From assembly GCA_920105625.2 (NCBI GenBank), contig OV050032.1, forward strand, positions 106,934,542 to 106,998,541: a DNA stretch of 64,000 nt, written 5' to 3'. Within the stretch, counting starts at the first letter, position 1; each line of letters opens with the position of its first letter. Below, piece by piece: positions 1 to 13,259 of the stretch. The translations under genes were made by a program, and so were the position numbers. A model generated the notes under the pieces. The model was not told the origin of the DNA and made no database searches. It worked only from the letters and a program-made list of their open reading frames with translations. The stretch comes from Clusia tigrina. Taxonomy: Eukaryota > Arthropoda > Insecta > Diptera > Clusiidae.

Positions 1-196
1 AGAAGCTCGGGGCGTTTGAAGTTTTATCAGTGTTTGATTTAGGACTCTAGGGTAGCATAGTTTTGAGCGATAGCTTAAATTGACAAGAGGCTCGGGTACT
101 TCATTGTTACAAAATTTCAAGGTTTTATGACGCTCCAGTAAAAAGTTACAAGCTTTTGTATGTTGCAAACTTTGATAGGTGTAGGACGTACCGTAA

Positions 197-391
197 AGAA
201 GTTAGGGGCGTTTGAAGTTTTATTAGTGTTTGATTTGGGACTCAACGGTAGCATAGCTTTGAGCGATGGCTTAAATTGACAAGAGGCTCGGGTACTTCAT
301 TGTTACAAAATTTCAAGGTTTTATGACGCTCCAGTAAAAAGTTACAAGCATTTGTATGTTGCAAACTTTGATAGGTATAGGACTACCGTAT
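197..391. repeat. 195-bp variant monomer (one-base deletion)
   Basis: This monomer lacks the G of gacgtacc, giving gactaccg near 383. The same deletion recurs at 4508-4702, in the second copy of block A. It explains why the block offset is 4,311 rather than 4,312. Confidence 0.88.
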
Positions 392-1371
392 AGAAGTTAG
401 GCCCATTTGAAGTTTTATCAGTTTTTGATTTGGGACTCAAGGGTAGCATAGCTTTGAGCGATGGCTTAAATTTACAAGAGTCTCGAGTACTTTATTGTTA
501 CAAAATTTCAAGGTTTTTTGTCGCTCCAGTCAAAAGTTACAAGCATTTGTATGTTGCAAACTTTGATAGGTGTAGGACGTACCGTAAAGAAGTTAGGGGC
601 GTTTGAAGTTTTATCAGTGTTTGATTTGGGACTCAAGGGTAGCATAGCTTTGAGCGATGGCTTAAATTGACAAGAGGCTCGAGTACTTCATTGTTACAAA
701 TTTTTTAGGTTTTATGACTCTCCAGTAAAAAGTTACAAGCATTTGTATGTTGCAAACTTTGATAGGTGTAGGACGTACCGTAAAGAAGTTAGGGGCGTTT
801 GAAGTTTTATCAGTGTTTGATTTCGGACTCAAGGGTAGCATAGCTTTGAGCGATGGCTTAAATTGACAAGAGGCTCGGGTACTTCATTGTTACAAAATTT
901 CAAGGTTTTATGACGCTCCAGTAAAAAGTTACAAGCTTTTGTATGTTGCAAACTTTGATAGGTGTAGGACGTACCGTAAAGAAGTTAGGGGCGTTTGAAG
1001 TTTTATTAGTGTTTGATTTGGGACTCAAGGGTAGCATAGCTTTGAGCGATGGCTTAAATTGACAAGAGGCTCGGGTACTTCATTGTTACAAAATTTCAAG
1101 GTTTTATGACGCTCCAGTAAAAAGTTACAAGCATATGTATGTTGCAAATTTTGATAGGTGTAGGACGTACCGTAAAGAAGTTAGGGGCGTTTGAAGTTTT
1201 ATCGGTGTTTGATTTGGGACTCAAGGGTAGCATAGCTTTGAGCGATGGCTTAAATTGACAAGAGGCTCGAGTACTTCATTGTTACAAAATTTCAAGGTTT
1301 TATGACGCTCCAGTAAAAAGTTACAAGCATTTGTATGTTGCAAACTTTGATAGGTATAGGACGTACCGTAT

Positions 1372-1567
1372 AGAAGTTAGGGCCATTTGAAGTTTTATCA
1401 GTGTTTGATTTGGGACTCAAGGGTAGCATAGCTTTGAGCGATGGCTTAAATTTACAAGAGTCTCGAGTACTTTATTGTTACAAAATTTCAAGGTTTTTTG
1501 TCGCTCCAGTAAAAAGTTACAAGCATTTGTATGTTGCAAACTTTGATAGGTGTAGGACGTACCGTAA
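1372..1567. repeat. Type-B variant monomer (representative)
   Basis: Member of a monomer class with linked variants: gtatagg before the unit, gccatttgaag or gtccatttgaag instead of ggcgtttgaag, ctcaaggg, aatttacaagagtctcgag, and ttttttgtcgctcc instead of ttttatgacgctcc. Members start at about 392, 1372, 3528, 4703, 5683, 8231, 10387, 11931, 14087, 14479, 16635, 17027, 18595, 19183, 20359, 21730, 23689, 25845, 27217, 27609, 29177 and 30352, with mosaic forms near 2156, 3136, 20953, 22912 and 33095. Most unbroken members hold a 61-codon + frame, because TGA in aattgacaa is TTA in aatttacaa, opening at GTG. I regard this as chance, not a gene. Confidence 0.88.
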
Positions 1568-4311
1568 AGAAGTTAGGGGCGTTTGAAGTTTTATCAGTGT
1601 TTGATTTGGGACTCAAGGGTAGCATAGCTTTGAGCGATGGCTTAAATTGACAAGAGGCTCGAGTACTTCATTGTTACAAAATTTCAAGGTTTTATGACTC
1701 TCCAGTAAAAAGTTACAAGCATTTGTATGTTGCAAACTTTGATATTTGTAGGACGTACCGTAAAGAAGTTAGGGGCGTTTGAAGTTTTATCAGTGTTTGA
1801 TTTGGGACTCAAGGGTAGCATAGCTTTGAGCGATGGCTTAAATTGACAAGAGGCTCGGGTACTTCATTGTTACAAATTTTCAAGGTTTTATGACGCTCCA
1901 GTAAAAAGTTACAAGCATTTGTATGTTGCAAACTTTGATAGGTGTAGGACGTACCGTAAAGAAGTTAGGGGCGTTTGAAATTTTATTAGTGTTTGATTTG
2001 GGACTCTAGGGTAGCATAGCTTTGAGCGATGGCTTAAATTGACAAGAGGCTCGAGTACTTCATTGTTACAAAATTTCAAGGTTTTATGACTCTCCAGTAA
2101 AAAGTTACAAGCATTTGTATGTTGCAAACTTTGATAGGTATAGGACGTACCGTATAGAATTTAGGGCCATTTGAAGTTTTATCAGTGTTTGATTTGGGAC
2201 TCAAGGGTAGCATAGCTTTGAGCGATGGCTTAAATTTACAAGAGTCTCGAGTACTTTATTGTTAAAAAATTTCAAGGTTTTTTGTCGCTCCAGTAAAAAG
2301 TTACAAGCATTTGTATGTTGCAAACTTTGATAGGTGTAGGACGTACCGTAAAGAAGTTAGGGGCGTTTGAAGTTTTATCAGTGTTTGATTTGGGACTCAA
2401 GGGTAGCATAGCTTTGAGCGATGGCTTAAATTGACAAGAGGCTCGAGTACTTCATTGTTACAAAATTTCAAGGTTTTATGACTCTCCAGTAAAAAGTTAC
2501 AAGCATTTGTATGTTGCAAACTTTGATAGGTGTAGGACGTACCGTAAAGAAGCTCGGGGCGTTTGAAGTTTTATCAGTGTTTGATTTAGGACTCTAGGGT
2601 AGCATAGTTTTGAGCGATAGCTTAAATTGACAAGAGGCTCGGGTACTTCATTGTTACAAAATTTCAAGGTTTTATGACGCTCCAGTAAAAAGTTACAAGC
2701 ATTTGTATGTTGCAAACTTTGATAGGTGTAGGACGTACCGTAAATAAGTTAGGGGCGTTTGAAGTTTTATCAGTGTTTGATTTGGGACTCAAGGGTAGCA
2801 TAGCTTTGAGCGATGGCTTAAATTGACAAGAGGCTCGGGTACTTCCATGTTACAAAATTTCAAGGTTTTATGACGCTCCAGTAAAAAGTTACAAGCATTT
2901 GTATGTTGCAAACTTTGATAGGTATAGGACGTACCGTAAAGAAGTTAGGGGCGTTTGAAGTTTTATCAGTGTTTGATTTGGGACTCTAGGGTAGCATAGT
3001 TTTGAGCGATGGCTTAAATTGACAAGAGGCTCGAGTACTTTATTGTTACAAAATTTCAAGGTTTTATGACGCTCCAGTAAAAAGTTACAAGCATTTGTAT
3101 GTTGCAAACTTTGATAGGTGCAGGACGTACCGTAAAGAAGTTCGGGGCGTTTGAAGTTTTATCAGTGTTTGATTTGGGACTCTAGGGTAGCATAGCTTTG
3201 AGCGATGGCTTAAATTTACAAGAGTCTCGAGTACTTTATTGTTACAAAATTTCAAGGTTTTTTGTCGCTCCAGTAAAAAGTTACAAGCATTTGTATGTTG
3301 CAAACTTTGATAGGTGTAGGACGTACCGTAAAGAAGTTAGGGGCGTTTGAAGTTTTATCAGTGTTTGATTTGGGACTCAAGGGTAGCATAGCTTTGAGCG
3401 ATGGCTTAAATTGACAAGAGGCTGGAGTACTTCATTGTTACAAAATTTCAAGGTTTTATGACGCTCCATTAAAAAGTTACAAGCATTTGTATGTTGCAAA
3501 CTTTGATAGGTATAGGACGTACCGTAAAGAATTTAGGGCCATTTGAAGTTTTATCAGTGTTTGATTTGGGACTCAAGGGTAGCATAGCTTTGAGCGATGG
3601 CTTAAATTTACAAGAGTCTCGAGTACTTTATTGTTACAAAATTTCAAGGTTTTTTGTCGCTCCAGTAAAAAGTTACAAGCATTTGTATGTTGCAAACTTT
3701 GATAGGTGTAGGACGTACCGTAAAGAAGTTAGGGGCGTTTGAAGTTTTATCAGTGTTTGATTTGGGACTCAAGGGTAGCATAGCTTTGAGCGATGGCTTA
3801 AATTGACAAGAGGCTCGAGTACTTCATTGTTACAAAATTTCAAGGTTTTATGACTCTCCAGTAAAAAGTTACAAGCATTTGTATGTTGCAAACTTTGATA
3901 GGTGTAGGACGTACCGTAAAGAAGTTAGGGGCGTTTGAAGTTTTATCAGTGTTTGATTTGGGACTCAAGGGTAGCATAGCTTTGAGCGATGGCTTAAATT
4001 GACAAGAGGCTCGGGTAATTCATTGTTACAAATTTTCAAGGTTTTATGACGCTCCAGTAAAAAGTTACAAGCATTTGTATGTTGCAAACTTTGATAGGTG
4101 TAGGACGTACCGTAAAGAAGTTAGGGGCGTTTGAAATTTTATTAGTGTTTGATTTGGGACTCTAGGGTAGCATAGTTTTGAGCGATGGCTTAAATTGACA
4201 AGAGGCTCGAGTACTTTATTGTTACAAAATTTCAAGGTTTTATGACGCTCCAGTAAAAAGTTACAAGCATTTGTATGTTGCAAACTTTGATAGGTGTAGG
4301 ACGTACCGTAA

Positions 4312-6330
4312 AGAAGCTCGGGGCGTTTGAAGTTTTATCAGTGTTTGATTTAGGACTCTAGGGTAGCATAGTTTTGAGCGATAGCTTAAATTGACAAGAG
4401 GCTCGGGTACTTCATTGTTACAAAATTTCAAGGTTTTATGACGCTCCAGTAAAAAGTTACAAGCTTTTGTATGTTGCAAACTTTGATAGGTGTAGGACGT
4501 ACCGTAAAGAAGTTAGGGGCGTTTGAAGTTTTATTAGTGTTTGATTTGGGACTCAACGGTAGCATAGCTTTGAGCGATGGCTTAAATTGACAAGAGGCTC
4601 GGGTACTTCATTGTTACAAAATTTCAAGGTTTTATGACGCTCCAGTAAAAAGTTACAAGCATTTGTATGTTGCAAACTTTGATAGGTATAGGACTACCGT
4701 ATAGAAGTTAGGCCCATTTGAAGTTTTATCAGTTTTTGATTTGGGACTCAAGGGTAGCATAGCTTTGAGCGATGGCTTAAATTTACAAGAGTCTCGAGTA
4801 CTTTATTGTTACAAAATTTCAAGGTTTTTTGTCGCTCCAGTCAAAAGTTACAAGCATTTGTATGTTGCAAACTTTGATAGGTGTAGGACGTACCGTAAAG
4901 AAGTTAGGGGCGTTTGAAGTTTTATCAGTGTTTGATTTGGGACTCAAGGGTAGCATAGCTTTGAGCGATGGCTTAAATTGACAAGAGGCTCGAGTACTTC
5001 ATTGTTACAAATTTTTTAGGTTTTATGACTCTCCAGTAAAAAGTTACAAGCATTTGTATGTTGCAAACTTTAATAGGTGTAGGACGTACCGTAAAGAAGT
5101 TAGGGGCGTTTGAAGTTTTATCAGTGTTTGATTTCGGACTCAAGGGTAGCATAGCTTTGAGCGATTTCTTAAATTGACAAGAGGCTCGGGTACTTCATTG
5201 TTACAAAATTTCAAGGTTTTATGACGCTCCAGTAAAAAGTTACAAGCTTTTGTATGTTGCAAACTTTGATAGGTGTAGGACGTACCGTAAAGAAGTTAGG
5301 GGCGTTTGAAGTTTTATTAGTGTTTGATTTGGGACTCAAGGGTAGCATAGCTTTGAGCGATGGCTTAAATTGACAAGAGGCTCGGGTACTTCATTGTTAC
5401 AAAATTTCAAGGTTTTATGACGCTCCAGTAAAAAGTTACAAGCATATGTATGTTGCAAATTTTGATAGGTGTAGGACGTACCGTAAAGAAGTTAGGGGCG
5501 TTTGAAGTTTTATCGGTGTTTGATTTGGGACTCAAGGGTAGCATAGCTTTGAGCGATGGCTTAAATTGACAAGAGGCTCGAGTACTTCATTGTTACAAAA
5601 TTTCAAGGTTTTATGACGCTCCAGTAAAAAGTTACAAGCATTTGTATGTTGCAAACTTTGATAGGTATAGGACGTACCGTATAGAAGTTAGGGCCATTTG
5701 AAGTTTTATCAGTGTTTGATTTGGGACTCAAGGGTAGCATAGCTTTGAGCGATGGCTTAAATTTACAAGAGTCTCGAGTACTTTATTGTTACAAAATTTC
5801 AAGGTTTTTTGTCGCTCCAGTAAAAAGTTACAAGCATTTGTATGTTGCAAACTTTGATAGGTGTAGGACGTACCGTAAAGAAGTTAGGGGCGTTTGAAGT
5901 TTTATCAGTGTTTGATTTGGGACTCAAGGGTAGCATAGCTTTGAGCGATGGCTTAAATTGACAAGAGGCTCGAGTACTTCATTGTTACAAAATTTCAAGG
6001 TTTTATGACTCTCCAGTAAAAAGTTACAAGCATTTGTATGTTGCAAACTTTGATATTTGTAGGACGTACCGTAAAGAAGTTAGGGGCGTTTGAAGTTTTA
6101 TCAGTGTTTGATTTGGGACTCAAGGGTAGCATAGCTTTGAGCGATGGCTTAAATTGACAAGAGGCTCGGGTACTTCATTGTTACAAATTTTCAAGGTTTT
6201 ATGACGCTCCAGTAAAAAGTTACAAGCATTTGTATGTTGCAAACTTTGATAGGTGTAGGACGTACCGTAAAGAAGTTAGGGGCGTTTGAAATTTTATTAG
6301 TGTTTGATTTGGGACTCTAGGGTAGCATAG
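4312..6330. repeat. HOR block A, copy 2
   Basis: Second copy of block A with the same marker variants, at an offset of 4,311 bases. Copy-specific changes include aactttaatagg near 5074 and gcgatttctt near 5165. The intervening region 2020-4311 is a more diverged relative, sharing parts with the flanking copies at offsets of 2,156 bases (11 monomers) and 1,764 bases (9 monomers). Block A is thus likely two turns of an 11-mer HOR rearranged before a recent duplication of about 10 monomers. Confidence 0.88.
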
Positions 6331-6599
6331 TTTTGAGCGATGGCTTAAATTGACAAGAGGCTCGAGTACTTTATTGTTACAAAATTTCAAGGTTTTATGA
6401 CGCTCCAGTAAAAAGTTACAAGCATTTGTATGTTGCAAACTTTGATAGGCGTAGGACGTACCGTAAAGAAGCTCGGGGCGTTTGAAGTTTTATCAGTGTT
6501 TGATTTAGGACTCTAGGGTAGCATAGCTTTGAGCGATGGCTTAAATTGACAAGAGGCTCGAGTACTTCATTGTTACAAAATTTCAAGGTTTTATGACGC

Positions 6600-8755
6600 T
6601 CCAGTAAAAAGTTACAAGCATTTGTATGTTGCAAACTTTGATAGGTGTAGGACGTACCGTAAAGAAGTTAGGGGCGTTTGAAGTTTTATCAGTGTTTGAT
6701 TTGGGACTCAAGGTTAGCATAGCTTTGAGCGATGGCTTAAATTGACAAGAGGCTCGGGTACTTGATTGTTACAAATTTTCAAGGTTTTATGATGCTCCAG
6801 TAAAAAGTTACAAGCATTTGTATGATGCAAACTTTGATAGGTGTAGGACGTACCGTAAAGAAGTTAGGGGCGTTTGAAATTTTATTAGTGTTTGATTTGG
6901 GACTCTAGGGTAGCATAGTTTTGAGCGATGGCTTAAATTGACAAGAGGCTCGAGTACTTCATTGTTACAAAATTTCAAGGTTTTATGACTCTCCAGTAAA
7001 AAGTTACAAGCATTTGTATGTTGCAAACTTTGATAGGTGTAGGACGTACCGTAAAGAAGTTAGGGGCGTTTGAAGTTTTATCAGTGTTTGATTTGGGACT
7101 CAAGGGTAGCATAGCTTTGAGCGATGGCTTAAATTGACAAGAGGCTCGGGTACTTCATTGTTACAAATTTTCAAGGTTTTATGACGCTCCAGTAAAAAGT
7201 TACAAGCATTTGTATGTTGCAAACTTTGATAGGTGTAGGACGTACCGTAAAGAAGTTAGGGGCGTTTGAAATTTTATTAGTGTTTGATTTGGGACTCTAG
7301 GGTAGCATAGTTTTGAGCGATGGCTTAAATTGACAAGACGCTCGAGTACTTTATTGTTACAAAATTTCAAGGTTTTATGACGCTCCAGTAAAAAGTTACA
7401 AGCATTTGTATGTTGCAAACTTTGATAGGCGTAGGACGTACCGTAAAGAAGCTCGGGGCGTTTGAAGTTTTATCAGTGTTTGATTTAGGACTCTAGGGTA
7501 GTATAGTTTTGAGCGATAGCTTAAATTGACAAGAGGCTCGGGTACTTTATTGTCACAAAATTTCAAGGTTTTATGACGCTCCAGTAAAAAGTTACAAGCA
7601 TTTGTATGTTGCAAACTTTGATAGGTGTAGGACGTACCGTATAGAAGTTAGGGGCGTTTGAAGTTTTATCAGTGTTTGATTTGGGACTCTAGGGTAGCAT
7701 AGTTTTGAGCGATGGCTTAAATTGCCAAGAGGCTCGGGTACTTTATTGTTACAAAATTTCAAGGTTTTATGACGCTCCAGTAAAAAGTTACAAGCATTTG
7801 TATGTTGCAAACTTTGATAGGTGTAGGACGTACCGTAAAGAAGTTAGGTTCGTTTGAAGTTTTATCAGTGTTTGATTTGGGACTCAAGGGTAGCATAGCT
7901 TTGACCGATGGATTAAATTGACAAGAGGCTCGGGTACTTCATTGTAACAAAATTTCAAGGTTTTATGACGCTCCAGTAAAAAGTTACAAGCATTTTTATG
8001 TTGCAAACTTTGATAGGTGTAGGACGTACCGTAAAGAAGTTCGGGGCGTTTGAAGTTTTATCAGTTTTTGATTTGGGACTCTAGGGTTGCATAGTTTTGA
8101 GCGATAGCTTAAATTGACAAGAGGCTCGAGTACGTCATTGTTACAAAATTTCAAGGTTTTATGACGCTCCAGTAAAAAGTTACAAGCATTTGTATGTTGC
8201 AAACTTTGATAGGTATAGGACGTACCGTATAGAAGTTAGGGCCATTTGAAGTTTTATCAGTGTTTGATTTGGGACTCAAGGGTAGCATAGCTTTGAGCGA
8301 TGGCTTAAATTTACAAGAGTCTCGAGTACTTTATTGTTACAAAATTTCAAGGTTTTTTGTCGCTCCAGTAAAAAGTTGCAAGCATTTGTATGTTGCAAAC
8401 TTTGATAGGTGTAGGACGTACCGTAAAGAAGTTAGGGGCGTTTGAAGTTTTATCAGTGTTTGATTTGGGACTCAAGGGTAGCATAGCTTTGAGCGATGGC
8501 TTAAATTGACAAGAGGCTCGAGTACTTCATTGTTACAAAATTTCAAGGTTTTATGACGCTCCAGTAAAAAGTTACAAGCATTTGTATGTTGCAAACTTTG
8601 ATAGGTGTAGGACGTACCGTAAAGAAGTTAGGGGCGTTTGAAGTTTTATCAGTGTTTGATTTGGGACTCAAGGTTAGCATAGCTTTGAGCGATGCCTTAA
8701 ATTGACAAGAGGCTCGGGTACTTGATTGTTACAAAATTTCAAGGTTTTATGACGC
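6600..8755. repeat. 11-mer HOR (2,156 bp), copy 1
   Basis: Matches the next 2,156 bases monomer for monomer. Shared marks: gtatgatgcaaac near 6832, gctcggggcg with tagtatag near 7500, ttgccaagagg near 7722, gaagttaggttcg near 7848, attgtaacaaaat near 7944, agcatttttatg near 7992, gggttgcatag near 8085, tacgtcattg near 8132, and a type-B monomer with agttgcaagc near 8376. Edges are approximate because monomers blend into each other. Confidence 0.88.
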
Positions 8756-10911
8756 TCCAGTAAAAAGTTACAAGCATTTGTATGTTGCAAACTTTGATAG
8801 GTGTAGGACGTACCGTAAAGAAGTTAGGGGCGTTTGAAGTTTTATCAGTGTTTGATTTGGGACTCAAGGTTAGCATAGCTTTGAGCGATGGCTTAAATTG
8901 ACAAGAGGCTCGGGTACTTGATTGTTACAAATTTTCAAGGTTTTATGACGCTCCAGTAAAAAGTTACAAGCATTTGTATGATGCAAACTTTGATAGGTGT
9001 AGGACGTACCGTAAAGAAGTTAGGGGCGTTTGAAATTTTATTAGTGTTTGATTTGGGACTCTAGGGTAGCATAGTTTTGAGCGATGGCTTAAATTGACAA
9101 GAGGCTCGAGTACTTCATTGTTACAAAATTTCAAGGTTTTATGACTCTCCAGTAAAAAGTTACAAGCATTTGTATGTTGCAAACTTTGATAGGTGTAGGA
9201 CGTACCGTAAAGAAGTTAGGGGCGTTTGAAGTTTTATCAGTGTTTGATTTATGACTCAAGGGTAGCATAGCTTTGAGCGATGGCTTAAATTGACAAGAGG
9301 CTCGGGTACTTCATTGTTACAAATTTTCAAGGTTTTATGACGCTCCAGTAAAAAGTTACAAGCATTTGTATGTTGCAAACTTTGATAGGTGTAGGACGTA
9401 CCGTAAAGAAGTTAGGGGCGTTTGAAATTTTATTAGTGTTTGATTTGGGACTCTAGGGTAGCATAGTTTTGAGCGATGGCTTAAATTGACAAGAGGCTCG
9501 AGTACTTTATTGTTACAAAATTTCAAGGTTTTATGACGCTCCAGTAAAAAGTTACAAGCATTTGTATGTTGCAAACTTTGATAGGCGTAGGACGTACCGT
9601 AAAGAAGCTCGGGGCGTTTGAAGTTTTATCAGTGTTTGATTTAGGACTCTAGGGTAGTATAGTTTTGAGCGATAGCTTAAATTGACAAGAGGCTCGGGTA
9701 CTTCATTGTCACAAAATTTCAAGGTTTTATGACGCTCCAGTAAAAAGTTACAAGCATTTGTATGTTGCAAACTTTGATAGGTGTAGGACGTACCGTATAG
9801 AAGTTAGGGGCGTTTGAAGTTTTATCAGTGTTTGATTTGGGACTCTAGGGCAGCATAGTTTTGAGCGATGGCTTAAATTGCCAAGAGGCTCGGGTACTTT
9901 ATTGTTACAAAATTTCAAGGTTTTATGACGCTCCAGTAAAAAGTTACAAGCATTTGTATGTTGCAAACTTTGATAGGTGTAGGACGTACCGTAAAGAAGT
10001 TAGGTTCGTTTGAAGTTTTATCAGTGTTTGATTTGGGACTCAAGGGTAGCATAGCTTTGACCGATGGCTTAAATTGACAAGAGGCTCGGGTACTTCATTG
10101 TAACAAAATTTCAAGGTTTTATGACGCTCCAGTAAAAAGTTACAAGCATTTTTATGTTGCAAACTTTGATAGGTGTAGGACGTACCGTAAAGAAGTTCGG
10201 GGCGTTTGAAGTTTTATCAGTTTTTGATTTGGGACTCTAGGGTTGCATAGTTTCGAGCGATAGCTTAAATTGACAAGAGGCTCGAGTACGTCATTGTTAC
10301 AAAATTTCAAGGTTTTATGACGCTCCAGTAAAAAGTTACAAGCATTTGTATGTTGCAAACTTTGATAGGTATAGGACGTACCGTATAGAAGTTAGGGCCA
10401 TTTGAAGTTTTATCAGTGTTTGATTTGGGACTCAAGGGTAGCATAGCTTTGAGCGATTGCTTAAATTTACAAGAGTCTCGAGTACTTTATTGTTACAAAA
10501 TTTCAAGGTTTTTTGTCGCTCCAGTAAAAAGTTGCAAGCATTTGTATGTTGCAAACTTTGATAGGTGTAGGACGTACCGTAAAGAAGTTAGGGGCGTTTG
10601 AAGTTTTATCAGTGTTTGATTTGGGACTCAAGGGTAGCATAGCTTTGAGCGATGGCTTAAATTGACAAGAGGCTCGAGTACTTCATTGTTACAAAATTTC
10701 AAGGTTTTATGACGCTCCAGTAAAAAGTTACAAGCATTTGTATGTTGCAAACTTTGATAGGTGTAGGACGTACCGTAAAGAAGTTAGGGGCGTTTGAAGT
10801 TTTATCAGTGTTTGATTTGGGACTCAAGGGTAGCATAGCTTTGAGCGATGGCTTAAATTGACAAGAGGCTCGGGTACTTGATTGTTACAAATTTTCAAGG
10901 TTTTATGACGC
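8756..10911. repeat. 11-mer HOR (2,156 bp), copy 2
   Basis: Second copy with the same ordered marks, at 2,156 bases offset (gtatgatgcaaac near 8988, tagtatag near 9656, gggttgcatag near 10241, agttgcaagc near 10532). A third, shortened turn begins afterwards: the gatgc monomer recurs near 10940, only ten monomers after 8988. The run from about 9.36 kb onward is also the left end of the long duplication at 19.3 kb. Confidence 0.86.
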
Positions 10912-11366
10912 TCCAGTAAAAAGTTACAAGCATTTGTATGATGCAAACTTTGATAGGTGTAGGACGTACCGTAAAGAAGTTAGGGGCGTTTGAAATTTTA
11001 TTAGTGTTTGATTTGGGACTCTAGGGTAGCATAGTTTTGAGCGATGGCTTAAATTGACAAGAGGCTCGAGTACTTCATTGTTACAAAATTTCAAGGTTTT
11101 ATGACGCTCCAGTAAAAAGTTACAAGCATTTGTATGTTGCAAACTTTGATAGGTGTAGAACGTACCGTAAAGAAGTTAGGGACATTTGAAGTTTTATCAG
11201 TGTTTGATTTGGGACTCTAGGATAGCATAGTTTTGAGCGATGGCTTAAATTGACAAGAGGCTCGAATACTTTATTGTTACAAAATTTCAAGGTTTTATGA
11301 CGCTCCAGTAAAAAGTTACAAGCATTTGTATGTTGCAAACTTTGATAGGTGTAGGACGTACCGTAA

Positions 11367-11734
11367 AGAAGTTCGGGGCGTTTGAAGTTTTATCAGTTTT
11401 TGATTTGGGATTGCATAGTTTTGAGCGATATCTTAAATTGACAAGAGACTCGGGTACTTCATTGTCACAAAATTTCAAGGTTTTATGACGCTCCAGTAAA
11501 AGCATTTGTATGTTGCAAACTTTGATAGGTGTAGGACGTACCGTAAAGAAGTTCGGGGCGTTTGAAGTTTTATCAGTTTTTGATTTGGGGTTGCATAGTT
11601 TTGAGCGATATCTTAAATTGACAAGAGACTCGGGTACTTCATTGTCACAAAATTTCAAGGTTTTATGACGCTCCAGTAAAAAGTTACAAGCACTTGTATG
11701 TTGCAAACTTTGATAGGTGTAGCACGTACCGTAT
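11367..11734. repeat. Pair of shortened monomers (180 and 188 bp)
   Basis: Monomer 11367-11546 is 180 bp: it lacks 8 bases of the gactctaggg segment (tttgggattgcatag) and 8 bases around agttacaa (gtaaaagcatttg). Monomer 11547-11734 is 188 bp and carries only the first deletion (tttggggttgcatag). Both share gatatcttaaattg and agagactcggg, so they arose by duplication of one monomer. The corresponding single monomers at about 21.35 and 23.31 kb are full length. Because 180 is divisible by 3, a reverse-strand frame runs unusually far here (139 codons, 11287-11706); this is a side effect, not a gene. Confidence 0.9.
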
Positions 11735-13259
11735 AGAAGTTAGGGGCGTTTGAAGTTTTATCAGTGTTTGATTTGGGACTCTAGGGTAGCATAGTTTTGA
11801 GCGATGGCTTAAATTGACATGAGGCTCGGGTACATCATTGTTACAAAATTTCAAGGTTTTATGACGCTCCAGTAAAAAGTTACAAGCATTTGTATGTTGC
11901 AAACTTTGATAGGTATAGGACGTACCGTATAGAAGTTAGGGCCATTTGAACTTTTATCAGTGTTTGATTTGGGACTCAAGGGTAGCATAGCTTTGAGCGA
12001 TGGCTTAAATTTACAAGAGTCTCGAGTACTTTATTGTTACAAAATTTCAAGGTTTTTTGTCGCTCCAGTAAAAAGTTACAAGCATTTGTATGTTGCAAAC
12101 TTTGATAGGTGTAGGACGTACCGTAAAGAAGTTAGGGGCGTTTGAAGTTTTATCAGTGTTTGATTTGGGACTCAAGGGTAGCATAGCTTTGAGCGATGGC
12201 TTAAATTAACAAGAGGCTCGAGTACTTCATTGTTACAAAATTTCAAGGTTTTATGACGCTCCAGTAAAAAGTTACAAGCATTTGTATGTTGCAAACTTTG
12301 ATAGGTGTAGGACGTACCGTAAAGAAGTTAGGGGCGTTTGAAGTTTTATCAGTGTTTGATTTGGGACTCAAGGTTAGCATATCTTTGAGCGATGGCTTAA
12401 ATTGACAAGAGGCTCGGGTACTTCATTGTTACAAATTTTCAAGGTTTTATGACGCTCCAGTAAAATGTTACAAGCATTTGTATGTTGCAAACTTTGATAG
12501 GTGTAGGACGTACCGTAAAGAAGTTAGGGGCGTTTGAAATTTTATTAGTGTTTGATTTGGGACTCTAGGGTAGCATAGTTTTGAGCGATGGCTTAAATTG
12601 ACAAGAGGCTCGAGTACTTCATTGTTACAAAATTTCAAAGCTTTATGACGCTCCAGTAAAAAGTTACAAGCATTTGTATGTTGCAAACTTTGATAGGTGT
12701 AGGACGCACCGTAAAGAAGTTAGGGACATTTGAAGTTTTATCAGTGTTTGATTTGGGACTCAAGGGTAGCATAGCTTTGAGCGATGGCTTAAATTGACAA
12801 GAGGCTCGGGTACTTCATTGTCACAAATTTTCAAGGTTTTTTGTCGCTCCAGTAAAAAGTAACAAGCATTTGTATGTTGCAATCTTTGATAGGTGTAGGA
12901 CGTACCGTAAAGAAGTTAGGGGCTTTTGAAATTTGATTAGTGTTTGATTTGGGACTCTAGAGTAGCATAGTTTTGAGCGATGGCTTAAATTGACAAGAGG
13001 CTCGAGTACTTTATTGTTACAAAATTTCAAGGTTCTATGACGCTCCAGTAAAAAGTTACAAGCATTTGTATGTTGCAAACTTTGATAGGTGTAGGACGTA
13101 CCGTAAAGAAGTTCGGGGCGTTTGAAGTTTTATCAGTGTTTGATTTGGGACTCTAGGGTAGCATAGTTTTGAGCGATAGCTTAAATTGACAAGAGGCTCG
13201 GGTACTTCATTGTCACAAAATTTCAAGGTTTTATGACGCTCCAGTAAAAAGTTACAAGC

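Larger units (their letters stand above)
1..2019. repeat. HOR block A, copy 1
   Basis: Matches 4312-6330 at an offset of 4,311 bases (22 monomers less one base). Shared rare marks prove common descent: agaagctcgg at the start, agcttttgtatg near 150, the one-base deletion giving gactaccg near 383, attttttagg near 699, agcatatgtatg near 1132 and gatatttgtagg near 1742. I saw only a few single-base differences, for example near 763 and 854, so identity is well above 99%. The match ends at 2020, where this copy has agctttgag and the other agttttgag. Confidence 0.9.

Noticed and set aside
1401..1586. Plus-strand 61-codon frame in type-B monomers
   Set aside because: It opens at GTG and exists only because one TGA is TTA in this monomer class. 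There is no sign of an upstream signal, and some members are broken (missing start near 420, in-frame TAA near 2263).
2889..3107. Reverse-strand 72-codon frame recurring in roughly a hundred monomers, starting MQHTNACNFLLER
   Set aside because: It opens at TTG, spans more than one monomer so neighbouring copies overlap by 23 bases, and copies differ by amino-acid changes (K/E, N/D, L/P, H/Y) rather than silent ones. It is a stop-free stretch multiplied by the satellite, not a gene family.
11287..11706. 139-codon reverse frame
   Set aside because: It arises because the 180-bp monomer is divisible by 3, letting the same satellite frame read twice. The protein is internally duplicated satellite translation.
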